Positions 53,336 through 61,012 of a stretch of DNA of 64,000 bases are shown in pieces (position 1 is the first letter of the stretch; each line of letters begins with the position of its first letter). The position numbers were made by a program, and so were the translations under genes. This DNA is from DATDEW01 sp046590205 (GTDB lineage: Bacteria; Bacteroidota; Ignavibacteria; Palsa-1295), in assembly GCA_046590205.1 (NCBI GenBank), contig JBKJTT010000022.1, positions 26,483-90,482 on the forward strand, read 5' to 3'. The notes beneath the pieces are model-generated. The model worked only from the letters and a program-made list of their open reading frames with translations. It was not told where the DNA came from and did no database searches.

Positions 53336-54628
53336 ATGAATAGCCGTATATACTATCCGTCTGTCATTCTTGCCGCATTATTTGCGCTGTATTGTTCGCT
53401 ATTTGAATATCTTCCTTTTCAGGACCTTCCGAATCTGTTATATCAAGGTATCATCTACAACAATATTGTCTTTCATAGCAATGACTTCAATGGTTATTAC
53501 ATTCTTCAACCATATATTCCGCCAAACGCGATAAGCACATTCATCTTTGCAATTTTTTCAGAATTTATACCGCCGCTTGTATCAACGAGGTTGTATATAT
53601 TTCTATTAGGGGTTTTACTATTTTCCGGAATTTATAGGTATCTTCGATATCATTCAGCTCTTTCATACTCTGCGATCTTTATTATTGCATTCATCTTCAC
53701 GCTGAACATGCACTTTCTTTCAGCGTATCTAAACTTTGTAACAGGGCTCGCCTTTGTGCTTCACGCCATTACAAGCATACGAGAGCGGAATTGGCATACA
53801 AATATCATTGCCATGTCAAGTGCATTTGTTATCGCGTACCTGTGTCATTTCTTCGCACTCTCTATTTTCGGATTATATTTTATTGTTTATATCCTAACGA
53901 CGAAGCAGTACAAAAGTCTCGCACGCATGATTGTTGCTGGTATTCCGGTTGCTGCTCTTTTCGGGCATTACTTCATAATGAAAACACTCGGTTCAGCAGA
54001 TTCACTTGTGCAGCCTGTGACATTCATCGAGACCATACTCTGGAAGTCCTTCGTTTTTTTCGCGACTGTTATTCCTTTTCATCAGTTCAAATGGGTAACT
54101 GAAACCCCGCAGCTGCTTCAGTGGATGAACCTGTTGTATTGCCTGGGCATCACCGTCCTGATGGCATGTTCACTCATCAAAAGTATTCGCCAGAAACGAT
54201 TTTCGCTATCATTCTGGCTGTTCATTGCGTCGGCTGTTATCCTCCTTGCGCTGCCATCGTATCTTAGCGGCAATATGCTCCCCGGTGAGCGGTTATCACT
54301 TTTTGCAATACTCAATGCTGTGATCCTCATAAGTGAATTTAATATTCTTGAGAGAGTTAAGAAGACTCTTCTTCGTATAGGTGTTGCAGTTTGTATCCTG
54401 ATTGGTATTCAAGTCACATATAATATTTATGTATTCAATGAAATAGTTGGTGGTGGGATTATACCTAAAGACGCTATCGAATTAGCATATACCAAGCGAG
54501 AAGGAACAAATGCCTTTCTCCATTTTCATATTTATAAAGCAATTGAAGAACAACGTCAAGAACCACTTTTTACAACAGGATTAATTACGTATCGAGGTGC
54601 CAACCCAGCTACTCCGGATGGAAGGTGA
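53336..54628 (+). CDS. Unknown polytopic membrane protein
   Basis: A 430-residue membrane protein (ATG 53336, MNSRIYYPSVILAALFALYC). About ten hydrophobic helices are visible, such as LPNLLYQGIIYNNIVFHSN (re-entrant), FIIAFIFTLNMHFLSAYLNF, FVIAYLCHFFALSIFGLYF and FFATVIPFHQF. The periplasmic aromatic-rich loops resemble GT-C-type or YfhO-like proteins, but no family motif is firm. A TAACTTTG box ends only five bases before the ATG, so the leader may be very short. Confidence 0.78.
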   Translation: MNSRIYYPSVILAALFALYCSLFEYLPFQDLPNLLYQGIIYNNIVFHSNDFNGYYILQPYIPPNAISTFIFAIFSEFIPPLVSTRLYIFLLGVLLFSGIYRYLRYHSALSYSAIFIIAFIFTLNMHFLSAYLNFVTGLAFVLHAITSIRERNWHTNIIAMSSAFVIAYLCHFFALSIFGLYFIVYILTTKQYKSLARMIVAGIPVAALFGHYFIMKTLGSADSLVQPVTFIETILWKSFVFFATVIPFHQFKWVTETPQLLQWMNLLYCLGITVLMACSLIKSIRQKRFSLSFWLFIASAVILLALPSYLSGNMLPGERLSLFAILNAVILISEFNILERVKKTLLRIGVAVCILIGIQVTYNIYVFNEIVGGGIIPKDAIELAYTKREGTNAFLHFHIYKAIEEQRQEPLFTTGLITYRGANPATPDGR

Positions 54629-54642
54629 TTTTTTAAGGAGGT

Positions 54643-54670
54643 AAAAGCCGGACAATGTCCGGCTTTTTAA
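54643..54670. terminator. Terminator between the membrane gene and rplA
   Basis: AAAAGCCGGACA and TGTCCGGCTTTT form a near-perfect stem around AT, with T- and A-runs on both strands, suitable for both convergent transcripts. Confidence 0.85.
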
Positions 54671-54692
54671 CTATCAACTATCCGACTATCAA

Positions 54693-55391
54693 CTAAGCGT
54701 GAGCTTTAATTGCATCTGCCGTATCAATACGGACTGAAGGTCCCATCGTTGTTGAGATAACGATACCTTTGAGGTACGCTCCCTTTGCCGATGATGGCTT
54801 CGCGCGCATGATGGTATTGATGAACGTATTCACATTATCAGAAAGCTTTGCTGCATCAAATGATGCTTTGCCGACTGTCGAGTGAACATTACCGCCCTTA
54901 TCAACACGGAATTCTATCTTACCTGCCTTGACTTCCGTCACTGCAGTCTTGACATCACTTGTTACCGTACCTGATTTCGGGTTCGGCATAAGTCCGCGAG
55001 GTCCTAACACACGACCGAGCTTACCAAGCTCTGCCATAGCTTCAGGTGTTGCGATGATGACATCCGTTGCTGTCCAGCCGCCCTTGATCTTCTCAAGGAT
55101 GGTCTCGAAGCCAACTTCATCAGCGCCTGCTTCTTTAGCAGCGGCTTCCTGATTCTTGGTAACGACCGTTACGTGAACCTTCTTACCAATACCATGAGGA
55201 AGAGCAACTGTGCCGCGGAGCGCCTGATCTGCTTTACGTGGATCAACACCGAGACTGATTGCGATATCAACTGACTCATCGAACTTTGCCGATGCAGTTG
55301 TCTTGACGACCTTCACCGCTTCATCTATATTATAGATTTTCGTGCGGTCGAGCTTCTTTGCGAGATTGGTATAACGTTTTCCGTATGTCAT
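54693..55391 (-). CDS. rplA: 50S ribosomal protein L1
   Basis: Binds 23S rRNA at the L1 stalk; in many bacteria it also represses its own operon. The 232 residues show MTYGKRYTNLAKKLDRTKIY, DESVDIAISLGVDPRKADQ, LRGTVALPHGIGKKVHVTVV and GPRGLMPNPKSGTVT, all conserved. It starts four bases after rplK. No rplJ-rplL follows; a terminator closes the operon instead. Confidence 0.98.
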   Translation of the reverse strand: MTYGKRYTNLAKKLDRTKIYNIDEAVKVVKTTASAKFDESVDIAISLGVDPRKADQALRGTVALPHGIGKKVHVTVVTKNQEAAAKEAGADEVGFETILEKIKGGWTATDVIIATPEAMAELGKLGRVLGPRGLMPNPKSGTVTSDVKTAVTEVKAGKIEFRVDKGGNVHSTVGKASFDAAKLSDNVNTFINTIMRAKPSSAKGAYLKGIVISTTMGPSVRIDTADAIKAHA

Positions 55392-55394
55392 ATC

Positions 55395-55820
55395 TTATCC
55401 CTCTACTGTTAAGCCCATGGAACGTGCGGTGCCTGCGACCATGCTCATTGCAGCTTCGACAGAAGCAGCGTTGAGGTCGGGCATCTTTAATTCGGCGATC
55501 TCACGAACCTGCGCCGAGGTTACTTTACCGACTTTTGAGCGGTTGGATTCTTTTGATCCTTTTTCAAGTGCTGCTGCCTTCAACAAGAGCACCGGAGCCG
55601 GTGGAGTCTTGGTGACGAACGTGAAGCTCTTATCAGAATACACGGTGATAACCACAGGGGTAATCATGCCGTCTGCTTTTGCGGTCTTTGCATTAAACTG
55701 TTTACAGAACTCCATGATGTTCACGCCCTTTTGTCCGAGAGCGGGACCAACAGGAGGCGCAGGCGTTGCCTTGCCACCAGGGATCTGCAGCTTAATATAG
55801 CCGGTGATCTTTTTTGCCAT
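55395..55820 (-). CDS. rplK: 50S ribosomal protein L11
   Basis: Part of the GTPase-associated centre of the large subunit. The 141-residue length is standard, with MAKKITGYIKLQIPGGKATP, PPVGPALGQKGVNIMEFCKQ and NAKTAKADGMITPVVITVYS. The C-terminal RNA-binding part has GTARSMGLTVEG. Upstream the A+T-rich accessory region begins after a 474-base gap, so secE-nusG are not adjacent. Confidence 0.98.
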   Translation of the reverse strand: MAKKITGYIKLQIPGGKATPAPPVGPALGQKGVNIMEFCKQFNAKTAKADGMITPVVITVYSDKSFTFVTKTPPAPVLLLKAAALEKGSKESNRSKVGKVTSAQVREIAELKMPDLNAASVEAAMSMVAGTARSMGLTVEG

Positions 55821-56294
55821 TGTTGTATTGTTTGTGTGGTACGTCGTTCGGGCGAGGAACCGCCAAAACTCCCACGGTTAAATTCAGAGCCGCATATAAC
55901 GATTTCCTGCTAAAATAGTTCGTACCGCAGGTCTCCTAATTGCTCTTATTCCCCAACTAACCACTTCTTCATTCCACCCCAACTTCACCCCGTAACTCCT
56001 TTATAAATCAACACTCTAATTGTGCACCACCACGAGGGCGGGGTTCTCGAGAATCGGGTTTCGTGAAGAACATCCTGAGCGGAGGGGAGGATCTGATTCC
56101 TGTAATTACAAATAATCATCGAAAAGTAAGAGGTGCCGTAAATTTACACATCAAAACTGGCAGCTAACTACTTGCCACTGACCACTTCTAAGGCATACAA
56201 ATATACGAAATAATTTGCGATGCAACATAAAAAGCTAAATTATACCCGATTTTATACCAGTTGGTAGTAAGTAATTATAAATCATCAAGATTCG
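55821..56294 (-). promoter_or_regulatory. rplKA leader and accessory-region border (474-base gap without a gene)
   Basis: No gene is seen. On the minus strand the 100 bases before rplK have a CCTGC/GCAGG inverted pair and a GGCG-GTTCCT-CGCC hairpin, which could contain the rplKA promoter and a ribosomal-protein leader (L1 autoregulation is known for rplKA in other bacteria; not shown here). Further out lies the phrase ACTTGCCACTGACCACT (56170-56186), a 17-base exact copy of 42023-42039. Confidence 0.4.
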
Positions 56295-57068
56295 TCATTT
56301 CCTCATTTGTGGGCGATTGAGGTACAGATTTAGAAATCTTTTACCTTTATCGGTATATTCGAGCAAGTTTGTATTTGCTTGAGACCTAACAATTAGGTCA
56401 TTAGCAAACAAAAGGGGTAGGAGTTCCAAATCGTCATCACTAACTGAATATTTTGAGCCAATATATTTTGAAGCAGATGGAAAATGTTTGATAAACAAAG
56501 GGTGGTCAATTAGATGATAGAACTCTTGTCTTTCATCATATTCAAGCTGACTTAATCTATTCATTTCCTTGTCGGACTGTGAAGCTGTTGTTGGACTGTC
56601 AATCAATAAGTCATTAAGCTCTGCATTCGTAATTTTTAATCCATTAATTTCTAACTCTTTTGCCTTTAGAGCAGAATCGAATCTTGATTCAGCTTCAATT
56701 ATTAGCATCCGCATCTGCCTTGATTGAGCAACCGTAAGCAACTCTGCACCTTCAATCTTATTCTTTATTCCATTCTGGTGAGCGCGGTATTTAAGCCACA
56801 CCCAAAGAGCACCGCTTGTAAAAAGAGGATAAACAATTATAATAAAGACTGTTGATAGAAATGGGTACAAAACATTAAACTCAAATGTACGATAGTGTTC
56901 ATCAATATATTTGAAGCGGTCTGTTATCGAAATGTAATCAGAAAATACTAGGTAATAAACAGGTCGCCAATTCCATGCAAGCCATGAAAATATCACTGTT
57001 CCTGAGAGTGGACTTGTGATACGTTCGTTAAGTATTAAATGAATGGATTTTCTTAAGTCGTTCAGCAT
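56295..57068 (-). CDS. Unknown membrane protein with cytosolic coiled coil and winged-helix-like end
   Basis: A 257-residue protein. Its N-terminus has an NW-type helix (SPLSGTVIFSWLAWNWRPVY), followed by a second hydrophobic helix near residue 70 (FNVLYPFLSTVFIIIVYPLF). Similar starts occur in accessory membrane proteins of other bacteria, some from defence loci; this is a memory-based similarity only. A coiled coil spans about 110-155 (RMLIIEAESRFDSALKAKEL). The end (LPLLFANDLIVRSQANTNLL, KGKRFLNLYL) reads like a winged helix. A palindrome lies just upstream of its start. Confidence 0.65.
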   Translation of the reverse strand: MLNDLRKSIHLILNERITSPLSGTVIFSWLAWNWRPVYYLVFSDYISITDRFKYIDEHYRTFEFNVLYPFLSTVFIIIVYPLFTSGALWVWLKYRAHQNGIKNKIEGAELLTVAQSRQMRMLIIEAESRFDSALKAKELEINGLKITNAELNDLLIDSPTTASQSDKEMNRLSQLEYDERQEFYHLIDHPLFIKHFPSASKYIGSKYSVSDDDLELLPLLFANDLIVRSQANTNLLEYTDKGKRFLNLYLNRPQMRK

Positions 57069-57088
57069 GGTAGATATATTTATCTACC
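57069..57088. promoter_or_regulatory. Perfect palindrome at the start of the 56.3-kb gene
   Basis: GGTAGATA and TATCTACC (8-bp arms) flank TATT, ending one base before the ATG on the minus strand. It could be an operator for a small regulator in this region or a hairpin that hides the ribosome-binding site. Confidence 0.5.
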
Positions 57089-57348
57089 AGACTAACTTAC
57101 AAGTCAATTTAATGGTTCTGAACTATATCTACTTCTTTACATCAACAATCGTCACAACTAAAAGCCCGCTCTATCGAAGTAATTCCTTCGGGTGTCATAT
57201 TTTGTTCTCATACGAGTATCTTGTTGACATGATGTGTTAAGATAAGCTCTTTTCTACCCATTCCGCCTATTCAATCTGTTCGTCTATAGGATAGAAACCA
57301 GCATCAGTTCATTCGTGTTAGCATACCTTCACTAAATCGCAAAACACC

Positions 57349-57654
57349 ATGAATAAAATAGACCTTTCAGATTTATCAGTTGAGGTACTAATAGAAGCTT
57401 CAAAAAGCTATGACGGCATGATAACAATCACGCCGATGTTTGGGCATATATATCCACTTCAAACCAACAGTCGTAGATTTTCTGGAGCAGAAGGTCGAGA
57501 AGAAGCAAATAACAAACGTACAATCAAAGAATTAGAAGGAAATGGATTAATAGATTGCGAAAGCGACACAATATACAAATTATCGGCTGATGGATATGAC
57601 TACGCAGACCACCTTCGTGCTGAAGAAAAAAAAGAGAAAGAAGATTCTAAATAG
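57349..57654 (+). CDS. Small winged-helix-like protein
   Basis: A 101-residue protein in the A+T-rich region. KRTIKELEGNGLIDCESDTI, followed by YKLSADGYDYADHL, reads like the last helix and wing of a winged helix-turn-helix. The end is charged (EEKKEKEDSK). The family is not recognised; it may be a small regulator or antitoxin-like protein. It starts after a 280-base gap (57069-57348) in which only the palindrome above is notable. Confidence 0.6.
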   Translation: MNKIDLSDLSVEVLIEASKSYDGMITITPMFGHIYPLQTNSRRFSGAEGREEANNKRTIKELEGNGLIDCESDTIYKLSADGYDYADHLRAEEKKEKEDSK

Positions 57655-57669
57655 TCGAATTGCAGACAA

Positions 57670-57834
57670 TTAAAATAGTTTTTTGAATCGTTTTCCTTTT
57701 CTTATAAACCTGACTTCTTCGTCAGATATTTTTTCAAAGTGCCAGATGTTTGGGTCAAACTTTTGTACGTGATGCCAAAATAGTTTTAATCTTTGAAAAA
57801 AACGAGGAGTGATAATTGTTGCTCTTATTCCCAT
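57670..57834 (-). CDS. Small basic protein of unknown function
   Basis: A 54-residue basic protein from ATG 57834 (MGIRATIITPRFFQRLKLFW). It contains a helix and a positively charged end (VRFIRKGKRFKKLF). Its leader shares AATAATTATAGAAA with the 60.28-kb gene. The longer frame from 57882 overlaps the divergent zinc-binding gene and is not used. Not recognised. Confidence 0.5.
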   Translation of the reverse strand: MGIRATIITPRFFQRLKLFWHHVQKFDPNIWHFEKISDEEVRFIRKGKRFKKLF

Positions 57835-57870
57835 AATAATCCTTTCTATAATTATTTGTAGAAAAGAATT

Positions 57871-58026
57871 ATGGGGCACCACTCAATTCAATCAACAAGG
57901 AGTTTTCATGGATTTGGTACTACGGGTGTTAATGAATGGAAAATACTCGAATGTAACAATTGCGGTCATATACAAACATTTAGAGTAAATTCTGCCGCTC
58001 CTCCTAAGGCATGGAAACGAATGTAA
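57871..58026 (+). CDS. 51-residue CxxC zinc-knuckle-like protein
   Basis: A short frame, ATG 57871 to TAA 58026. The peptide starts MGHHSIQSTRSFHGFGTTGV and has KILECNNCGHIQTFRV, a CxxCG knuckle in an aromatic/beta context like small zinc-ribbon proteins; a second cysteine pair is absent, so the partner ligands may be the HH near the start. It is divergent from the basic gene at 57834, with 36 bases between the two start codons. Plausible but unconfirmed. Confidence 0.5.
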   Translation: MGHHSIQSTRSFHGFGTTGVNEWKILECNNCGHIQTFRVNSAAPPKAWKRM

Positions 58027-58101
58027 AAATAGACTTTATCTATTGCAATTGAACTCTGTAACTTGAATGGCAACTGAAGTGATTAAAACAATAGAATAAT
58101 T

Positions 58102-58977
58102 CTAACTTGTCTTTCGCTTTAATTCTTTCTGATAGTTTGTGCTAATCATGCGTGATAGTTTTATCTTCGATATAAATCTACTGTCATTTTCAGGATACAG
58201 GTCTACCATAAAATAACTATCACGCCACTCCAAAAATAAAGAAAGCGCAATGTCAAAAACCGTTGATTGAAGCTTAGATTTTGGTACAGGTATTTTTTTT
58301 CCTTCTCGTTTGGCTTTAAGTCTAGCTTTTCGTTGGAGATTTTGCAAATCTAAATACAAACCTTTTTTCCATCCGATTTTTATTGCATCACGAAATAAAT
58401 TTTCACAATAGTAGAGTTTATATCCGCTTCTATTATTTGAGTCAATGGCATCCATTGCTTCAGCAAAATTACTAGATGTAGCCAATGTTGAATAGAATTT
58501 GCGATAGTCATTTGTAAAATCACCCCCCATATGCTCACCTTCTCTTCCAAGAATTAGAAAGAAGGCAGTTCGCGTATGGGGAACAGACTGAATATGACCA
58601 ATAAAAAAGCCATAGCAAACCGCCATCGTAATAAATAGATTGTTAGCTGATGCTATATTAATCCTTAGAATAGCTGTAGCTAATTCTTCCCAGTCAATAA
58701 AATTTCCTGAGGAGAGCACTAGACCTTCTTCATTTCCATGTAACACAAAGTGTAAAATAGGGACCCCATTCCCATTTTCTACATTTTTATAAATTACTTC
58801 AAGCAAGTTAAACAGGTCCTCTCTATAAATGACTTTGTGAAGTTCTACTTCAAGAACTATACCCTCCATTTCTTTGAGGGTTTTGTATAGCATATCAGCA
58901 GACTGCCACTCTGATTTATCGAGGGAGTCAATTATTATTAACTTTCGCGCTCTAAATGAAGATGTTCCTTTATACAT
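58102..58977 (-). CDS. Caspase-like (His/Cys dyad) protein
   Basis: A 291-residue protein. After KLIIIDSLDKSEWQSADMLY, which reads as the first caspase-fold strand and helix, VPILHFVLHGNEEGLVLSSG puts a His at residue 80 followed by Gly, and LFITMAVCYGFFIGH puts a Cys at residue 121. The spacing of a His-Gly and a Cys after hydrophobic strands is what caspase-like and CHAT proteases show. A basic helical segment near 225 (KARLKAKREGKKIPVPKSK) follows. It overlaps the membrane-anchored gene before it by eight bases. The catalytic dyad is inferred from pattern, not tested. Confidence 0.6.
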   Translation of the reverse strand: MYKGTSSFRARKLIIIDSLDKSEWQSADMLYKTLKEMEGIVLEVELHKVIYREDLFNLLEVIYKNVENGNGVPILHFVLHGNEEGLVLSSGNFIDWEELATAILRINIASANNLFITMAVCYGFFIGHIQSVPHTRTAFFLILGREGEHMGGDFTNDYRKFYSTLATSSNFAEAMDAIDSNNRSGYKLYYCENLFRDAIKIGWKKGLYLDLQNLQRKARLKAKREGKKIPVPKSKLQSTVFDIALSLFLEWRDSYFMVDLYPENDSRFISKIKLSRMISTNYQKELKRKTS

Positions 58978-59497
58978 TCTTACACATCATTTCAATTCGT
59001 TTTCTTAGTGCTTTCCTTGGCTTTCCTACAAATACTTCGCCCGTACTAGATGTAATAACAAACCGCATAAATCTTCGTCCAACATATGAAAATGTCAACG
59101 GGTACTTTTTGTATAAGTCAGGGAAGCTATCCTCAAAGTCTTTCATAGGAATTGCAATTTCGAGTGTTTCCCCATCATTCAATTGCTTTGGTAAGTCAAT
59201 GATGCCACTCTCTGGGTGAAAGAATGCGAAATATTTCCTATTAAAAATCCCTAGCCTTATTCGTATACCTTTTATAATTACACTGCGAATTCCAACATTG
59301 ATAATATCTAGTGAGAGTATTTTATAATCGAACCTTGCAGTATATACGTGACCTACATCTGGCTTTACCAACACTTTCAATTGGCGTTCACTCAACGATA
59401 AGTATAAAGCAGTGAATACAGCAGCAAGTGTACCAATTGCAGATACACATGTCGCTATCATATTTATGATTTCTAAAGTCTGGCGTTCAATAGGCAT
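58970..59497 (-). CDS. Membrane-anchored partner of the caspase-like protein
   Basis: A 175-residue protein with one N-terminal transmembrane helix (IINMIATCVSAIGTLAAVFT to LYLSLSERQ). The rest looks like a beta sandwich (LKVLVKPDVGHVYTARFDYK, SVIIKGIRIRLGIFNRKYF) with a basic C-terminus (KPRKALRKRIEMMCKNV). This resembles small single-pass accessory proteins in mobile regions. Its stop overlaps the start of the caspase-like gene, so they are translated as a pair, possibly as membrane anchor and protease-like effector. No ligand is known. Confidence 0.6.
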   Translation of the reverse strand: MPIERQTLEIINMIATCVSAIGTLAAVFTALYLSLSERQLKVLVKPDVGHVYTARFDYKILSLDIINVGIRSVIIKGIRIRLGIFNRKYFAFFHPESGIIDLPKQLNDGETLEIAIPMKDFEDSFPDLYKKYPLTFSYVGRRFMRFVITSSTGEVFVGKPRKALRKRIEMMCKNV

Positions 59498-59601
59498 TTT
59501 AGGTGCTCATCGTTTAAGCCATTAATATACACAATATTTTCTGCGTTTGATTGGCAATCGGGAAAATTGTGTATATTTGTGTATTAACTTTTGAACAAAA
59601 C

Positions 59602-59859
59602 ATGAGAGACGTTAGCAAAATCTTAGAGGACTTGTTAAGGGATTGTAATCCACCATTAGACGATAAAGAGATAGATGAATTACAAAAGTATTTGGATAAG
59701 TTTGTTGGAGAACAGTTGTGTGGAGAGTTAACAAAAGACCTCTCTTATATAATTGAAAAGGGGATAGAAGTCTGGGCAGTAAAAAATATTCCGAGCCACT
59801 GTATGTCCACGTCTGAATTTGTAATTAAATTTTTAGAAATATTTTGTGCTCAAAAGTAG
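59602..59859 (+). CDS. Small helical protein of unknown function
   Basis: An 85-residue protein from ATG 59602 (MRDVSKILEDLLRDC); an upstream TTG would add 17 residues. It is mostly helical (DDKEIDELQKYLDKFVGEQL, SYIIEKGIEVWAVKNIP). Not recognised. It converges with the small operon ending at 59862. Confidence 0.5.
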   Translation: MRDVSKILEDLLRDCNPPLDDKEIDELQKYLDKFVGEQLCGELTKDLSYIIEKGIEVWAVKNIPSHCMSTSEFVIKFLEIFCAQK

Positions 59860-59861
59860 CA

Positions 59862-60143
59862 CTACTTTCTCCATTCATTCCATAGCTCTAGTTTTGATTC
59901 TTCCGTTATGTTTTTCCAAGCTTCGACATCTGCTTTAAGTTCGGCAGATAACTCTTTTATATCGTCTATTGTTAGAAATATCTCGTGTGGATAAAGAATA
60001 TTTTCAAGAAGAGAGTATCTTGTTTTTATCCCCTCTGGAAGAACTTCTAAAACAATCATTATTGCACCACTGTATTTTTTAAATGGTTGGTCATAAATTA
60101 ATTTCTGTTGCACGACATCTCCAACTTCAATTTTCTTCTTCAT
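59862..60143 (-). CDS. Small SH3-like protein of unknown function
   Basis: 93 residues from ATG 60143 (MKKKIEVGDVVQQKLIYDQ). The beta-rich first half (SGAIMIVLEVLPEGIKTRYS) looks like an SH3/KOW-type barrel, and the second half is helical (ELSAELKADVEAWKNITEES). Its start overlaps the previous gene's stop by 17 bases. Last of three small minus-strand genes. Confidence 0.5.
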   Translation of the reverse strand: MKKKIEVGDVVQQKLIYDQPFKKYSGAIMIVLEVLPEGIKTRYSLLENILYPHEIFLTIDDIKELSAELKADVEAWKNITEESKLELWNEWRK

Positions 60144-60279
60144 TATCACCATCTCCTTCTTCACAATCCACATCGAGAAACAAATCCTCGACACGTAATG
60201 CACCAGGTGTGTCAGCTTCGACATCAATGTATTTTTCTTTATCCGAACTCTCTTTTAATATTTCTTTAAATGTAATCAT
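60127..60279 (-). CDS. 50-residue acidic protein
   Basis: Starts MITFKEILKESSDKEKYIDV at 60279 and ends in an acidic stretch (VDCEEGDGDNEEEN). Its leader has AATAATTATAGAAA, as at 57.83 kb. It is sandwiched between the regulator and the SH3-like gene, overlapping the latter. An acidic tail on a tiny protein could mark an antitoxin or an inhibitor. Not recognised. Confidence 0.45.
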   Translation of the reverse strand: MITFKEILKESSDKEKYIDVEADTPGALRVEDLFLDVDCEEGDGDNEEEN

Positions 60280-60298
60280 ACTTTTTTCTATAATTATT

Positions 60299-60535
60299 TT
60301 ACAAATCAACTTTTCTTCTATGTGATTTCTGTAGATACAATTCTCTTTCTTTACCATTCATTTCATACTCGATAGGTATATCACTATCAAAAATAATGTT
60401 AAAATCTCTTTGAATTTGTCGCTTTGAAACCTTGCACTCAAAACGCCTTTCAACATTTCTTACAGATAATCTTTCTCCGAGATATAGCCAATCGAGCATT
60501 TTGATAATACGGTTTATTTGATTGTATGATTGCAT
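60299..60535 (-). CDS. Small HTH regulator (DeoR/WYL N-terminal-like)
   Basis: A 78-residue regulator from ATG 60535 (MQSYNQINRIIKMLDWLYLG). The helix-turn-helix is ERLSVRNVERRFECKVSKRQ, then IQRDFNIIFDSDIPIEYE, which is the layout of the DeoR-like N-terminal domain in WYL regulators, but no WYL domain follows. It faces the 60589-61693 gene pair across a 53-base region with the palindrome ACAATATTGT (60570-60579), which may be its operator. Confidence 0.6.
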   Translation of the reverse strand: MQSYNQINRIIKMLDWLYLGERLSVRNVERRFECKVSKRQIQRDFNIIFDSDIPIEYEMNGKERELYLQKSHRRKVDL

Positions 60536-60588
60536 AGGTATCTTGATTCTGGACGACAGATAATGACGCACAATATTGTTATAAAGAC

Positions 60589-61008
60589 ATGTCAAATAAA
60601 CAAGCATTCTTAAACGTGACCGTCTTTTCAAAGTTAGGTATTCACTATCAGTTTTCAGGGGATAATGAACAATTCTCAGTATTGACTTGGAACAGTGATG
60701 ATGAATCCATGTTGTCAACTAATTCACCGCAGTTAGAAGTGTTACAATACATTTCTAATTTCATTTCTAATAAATCAGAATTGTTAATCCCTGAACTCCC
60801 AATTGACCTCGAATCAACTTTGCATTTGATGTTCAATGATAAATCAGCCATTATACAAATCAGGACTGATAAAAAAATGTCTTTAATTTTCCCGTATGTA
60901 ATTGGCTGTAAAGTTATAGTCAGCGTTGAATCAGGAAGTATTGACAAAGTTGATTTTCATTTAGAGTTTAAAGATGACGAACGTTGGCATATAATTTTAA
61001 TCGTATGA
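60589..61008 (+). CDS. Unknown protein, first of a two-gene unit
   Basis: A 139-residue protein. It starts MSNKQAFLNVTVFSKLGIHY and has beta-rich segments (FSVLTWNSDDESMLSTNSPQ, FPYVIGCKVIVSVESGS). Not recognised. It is divergent from the small HTH gene and followed by 61013 with four bases between stop and start, so the two are co-transcribed. Confidence 0.5.
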   Translation: MSNKQAFLNVTVFSKLGIHYQFSGDNEQFSVLTWNSDDESMLSTNSPQLEVLQYISNFISNKSELLIPELPIDLESTLHLMFNDKSAIIQIRTDKKMSLIFPYVIGCKVIVSVESGSIDKVDFHLEFKDDERWHIILIV

Positions 61009-61012
61009 TTTT

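Noticed and set aside
56020..56110. tRNA-like or leader-like stems in the rplKA-side gap
   Set aside because: No cloverleaf, no TTCGA loop in the right context and no CCA end; only short GC-rich pairings.
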